NCBI GenBank assembly: GCA_021828925.1
Contig: JAJZCT010000271.1
Coordinates: 1-5,346, forward strand
From: Planctomycetota bacterium
Lineage (GTDB): Bacteria; Planctomycetota; Phycisphaerae; WQYP01
Length of the DNA stretch: 5,346 nucleotides
Direction of reading: 5' to 3'
The position numbers and the translations under genes are program-made. The notes under the pieces are model-generated. The model worked only from the letters and a program-made list of their open reading frames with translations, did no database searches and had not been told where the DNA came from. Shown here in pieces: positions 4,362 through 5,346 of the stretch. The number at the start of each line of letters is the position of its first letter. Within the stretch, counting starts at the first letter, position 1.

Positions 4362-5346
4362 GTAAACGCAGGCAAAGAGCACAAAAGAATAATGCCGCAA
4401 CCGGCACGCAGGGGTATGAGCCAGTGGGAGCGGCGGAGGAATTGTTTTATACGCATGAACGGGAAGTGCTTTTGGCCGGGCCTGCGGGGACGGGGAAAAC
4501 CCGCGCCGCGTTGGAAAAAATGTTTCTGTGTATGCAAAAATACAGCTCCATGCGTTGCCTGCTGGCTCGGAAAACACGGGTGAGCCTCACACAATCTGCC
4601 CTGGTTACGCTGGAGGAAAAGGTATTGCCTGCGGGGCATTCCATCAGCCGAGGCGCTACGCGGGGCCGCCGTACGGGATATGTGCTGGAGAACGGCTCGG
4701 AACTTGTACTGGGCGGGCTGGATAATGCGGATCGGGTCATGTCCAGTGAGTACGATATGATTCTGGCATGTGAAGCCACGGAATTAACACTTTCAGATTG
4801 GGAAAAACTTCTCACCCGCCTGCGCCACGGCATTATGCCGTATCATCAGGCGGTGGCGGAATGCAACCCGTCGCATCCGGGACATTGGCTTAATGTGCGG
4901 GCCAATGCGGGCCTTATGCGGCGCTTAGTCAGTCGGCATGAAGACAATCCGATTTTCTTCGATCGCCAAACCGGGCTGTACACGACGGCCGGGCAGACGT
5001 ACCGGGCCACTTTGGAGCGGCTGTCCGGGGTGCGACGGAAACGCCTGCTGGACGGCCTTTGGGCGGCACCCGAGGGCCTGGTGTATGAAACGTTTGCGGA
5101 TCATATTATTTCCGCCTCCGGGGCGGATGAAAAAGAATTGGGTAATGCCCCGCTGGCTTGTGCGGGTCTGGATTGGGGTTGGCGCGATCCCACCGTGGTG
5201 GTGGTCGGGGTGCAGCGCCCGGATCAGCGGCTATATGTGGTGGAAGAATTTTACGCTCGGCGGCTGCCGCTGGATGAACTTGCGGAAAAAATTTCCGCGC
5301 TGCTTAGACGGTGGAACGTGGAACGGTGTTTTGCCGACCCTTCACG
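4358..5346 (+). CDS. terL: Phage large terminase subunit, N-terminal 329 residues (3' truncated)
   Basis: The frame stays open from ATG 4358 to the window end with two bases left over. The ATPase domain has Walker A LLAGPAGTGKTRAAL (GPAGTGKT at 41-48) and an adenine-side segment LLARKTRVSLTQSA (68-81). NGSELVLGGLDNADRVMSSE (112-131) and the Walker B region YDMILACEATEL (132-143, catalytic E139) follow. AECNPSHPGHWL (167-178) is the coupling motif, and ISRLRHG-type residues between them read LLTRLRHG. The RNase H-like nuclease domain starts at GLDWGWRDPT (270-279), with D272 as a likely metal ligand, then YVVEEFYARRLPLDEL and FADPS (D327). This is the PBSX/Terminase_3-like architecture, usually 400-450 residues, so about three quarters is present. 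It cuts concatemers and drives ATP-dependent DNA translocation into the prohead. The acidic pair of Walker B is CE instead of the usual EE or DE. Confidence 0.95.
   Translation, partial: MSKRRQRAQKNNAATGTQGYEPVGAAEELFYTHEREVLLAGPAGTGKTRAALEKMFLCMQKYSSMRCLLARKTRVSLTQSALVTLEEKVLPAGHSISRGATRGRRTGYVLENGSELVLGGLDNADRVMSSEYDMILACEATELTLSDWEKLLTRLRHGIMPYHQAVAECNPSHPGHWLNVRANAGLMRRLVSRHEDNPIFFDRQTGLYTTAGQTYRATLERLSGVRRKRLLDGLWAAPEGLVYETFADHIISASGADEKELGNAPLACAGLDWGWRDPTVVVVGVQRPDQRLYVVEEFYARRLPLDELAEKISALLRRWNVERCFADPS

Larger units (their letters stand above)
1947..5346 (+). mobile_element. Phage-type DNA-packaging module (prophage or phage fragment)
   Basis: Four consecutive same-strand genes (ParB-like, ABC-ATPase/GNAT fusion, small-terminase-like HTH, large terminase) form a recognisable packaging region. 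The large terminase is a phage hallmark, the preceding HTH protein overlaps it by four bases, and ParB-like and ABC-GNAT proteins are known from tailed-phage and prophage genomes next to terminases. No integrase, repressor, att repeat, portal or capsid gene is within the window, so the left boundary (somewhere in 1564-1946 at the latest) is a guess and the right boundary lies outside. Whether the element is active is unknown. Confidence 0.65.

Noticed and set aside
3844..4407. 187-codon reverse-strand open frame opposite the terminase start region
   Set aside because: It lies antisense to the small-terminase gene and the start of terL, has a low-complexity R/P/A-rich product, and shows no motif or ribosome binding site.
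4447..4833. 128-codon reverse-strand open frame inside terL
   Set aside because: It is antisense to the clear ATPase domain of the large terminase. Its serine/arginine-rich product is the usual mirror of a GC-rich gene.

Overview
The window is a bacterial or prophage segment of moderate-to-high GC, probably from the Planctomycetes–Verrucomicrobia–Lentisphaerae (PVC) group or a phage of it. The lineage guess rests on the interspersed palindromic element at about 2569-2632. Its frame translation reads ASRLP...RQDACGT, and I recall that kind of element from intergenic DNA of these bacteria. The short GTGATC- and AGGAGT-type reiterations at 1862-1886 and 3832-3844 agree with this. The guess is from memory and is not proven by any marker gene.

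Layout. (1) 1-1563 looks like accessory chromosomal DNA. It holds the 3' end of a DUF4143-type AAA+ ATPase, then an intergenic stretch with a perfect 16-bp palindrome and a promoter whose start site would fall on the next ATG, then a complete DUF1963 (YwqG-like) protein. (2) 1564-1946 has no gene I can support and separates the host-like part from the phage-like part. (3) 1947-5346 is a same-strand phage packaging module: a ParB-like N-domain protein, an ABC-ATPase fused to a GNAT/Mom-like acyltransferase domain (COG2401 type), a small-terminase-like HTH protein, and the first 329 codons of the large terminase, which runs off the end. The two terminase genes overlap by ATGA. The module is interrupted by two non-coding, repeat-rich stretches, at 2499-2747 and about 3818-3938.

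How the genes may work together. TerS and TerL form the DNA-packaging motor. A ParB-type DNA/nucleotide-binding protein and an ABC-ATPase/GNAT fusion lie directly upstream, so they may act on the DNA before or during packaging. Base modification in the manner of phage Mu Mom is the most attractive idea, because Mom itself has a GNAT fold. That pairing is the best candidate for an under-described system here. No integrase, capsid, portal or att site is visible, so an intact prophage, a phage contig, a gene-transfer-agent-like relic and a decayed element cannot be told apart.
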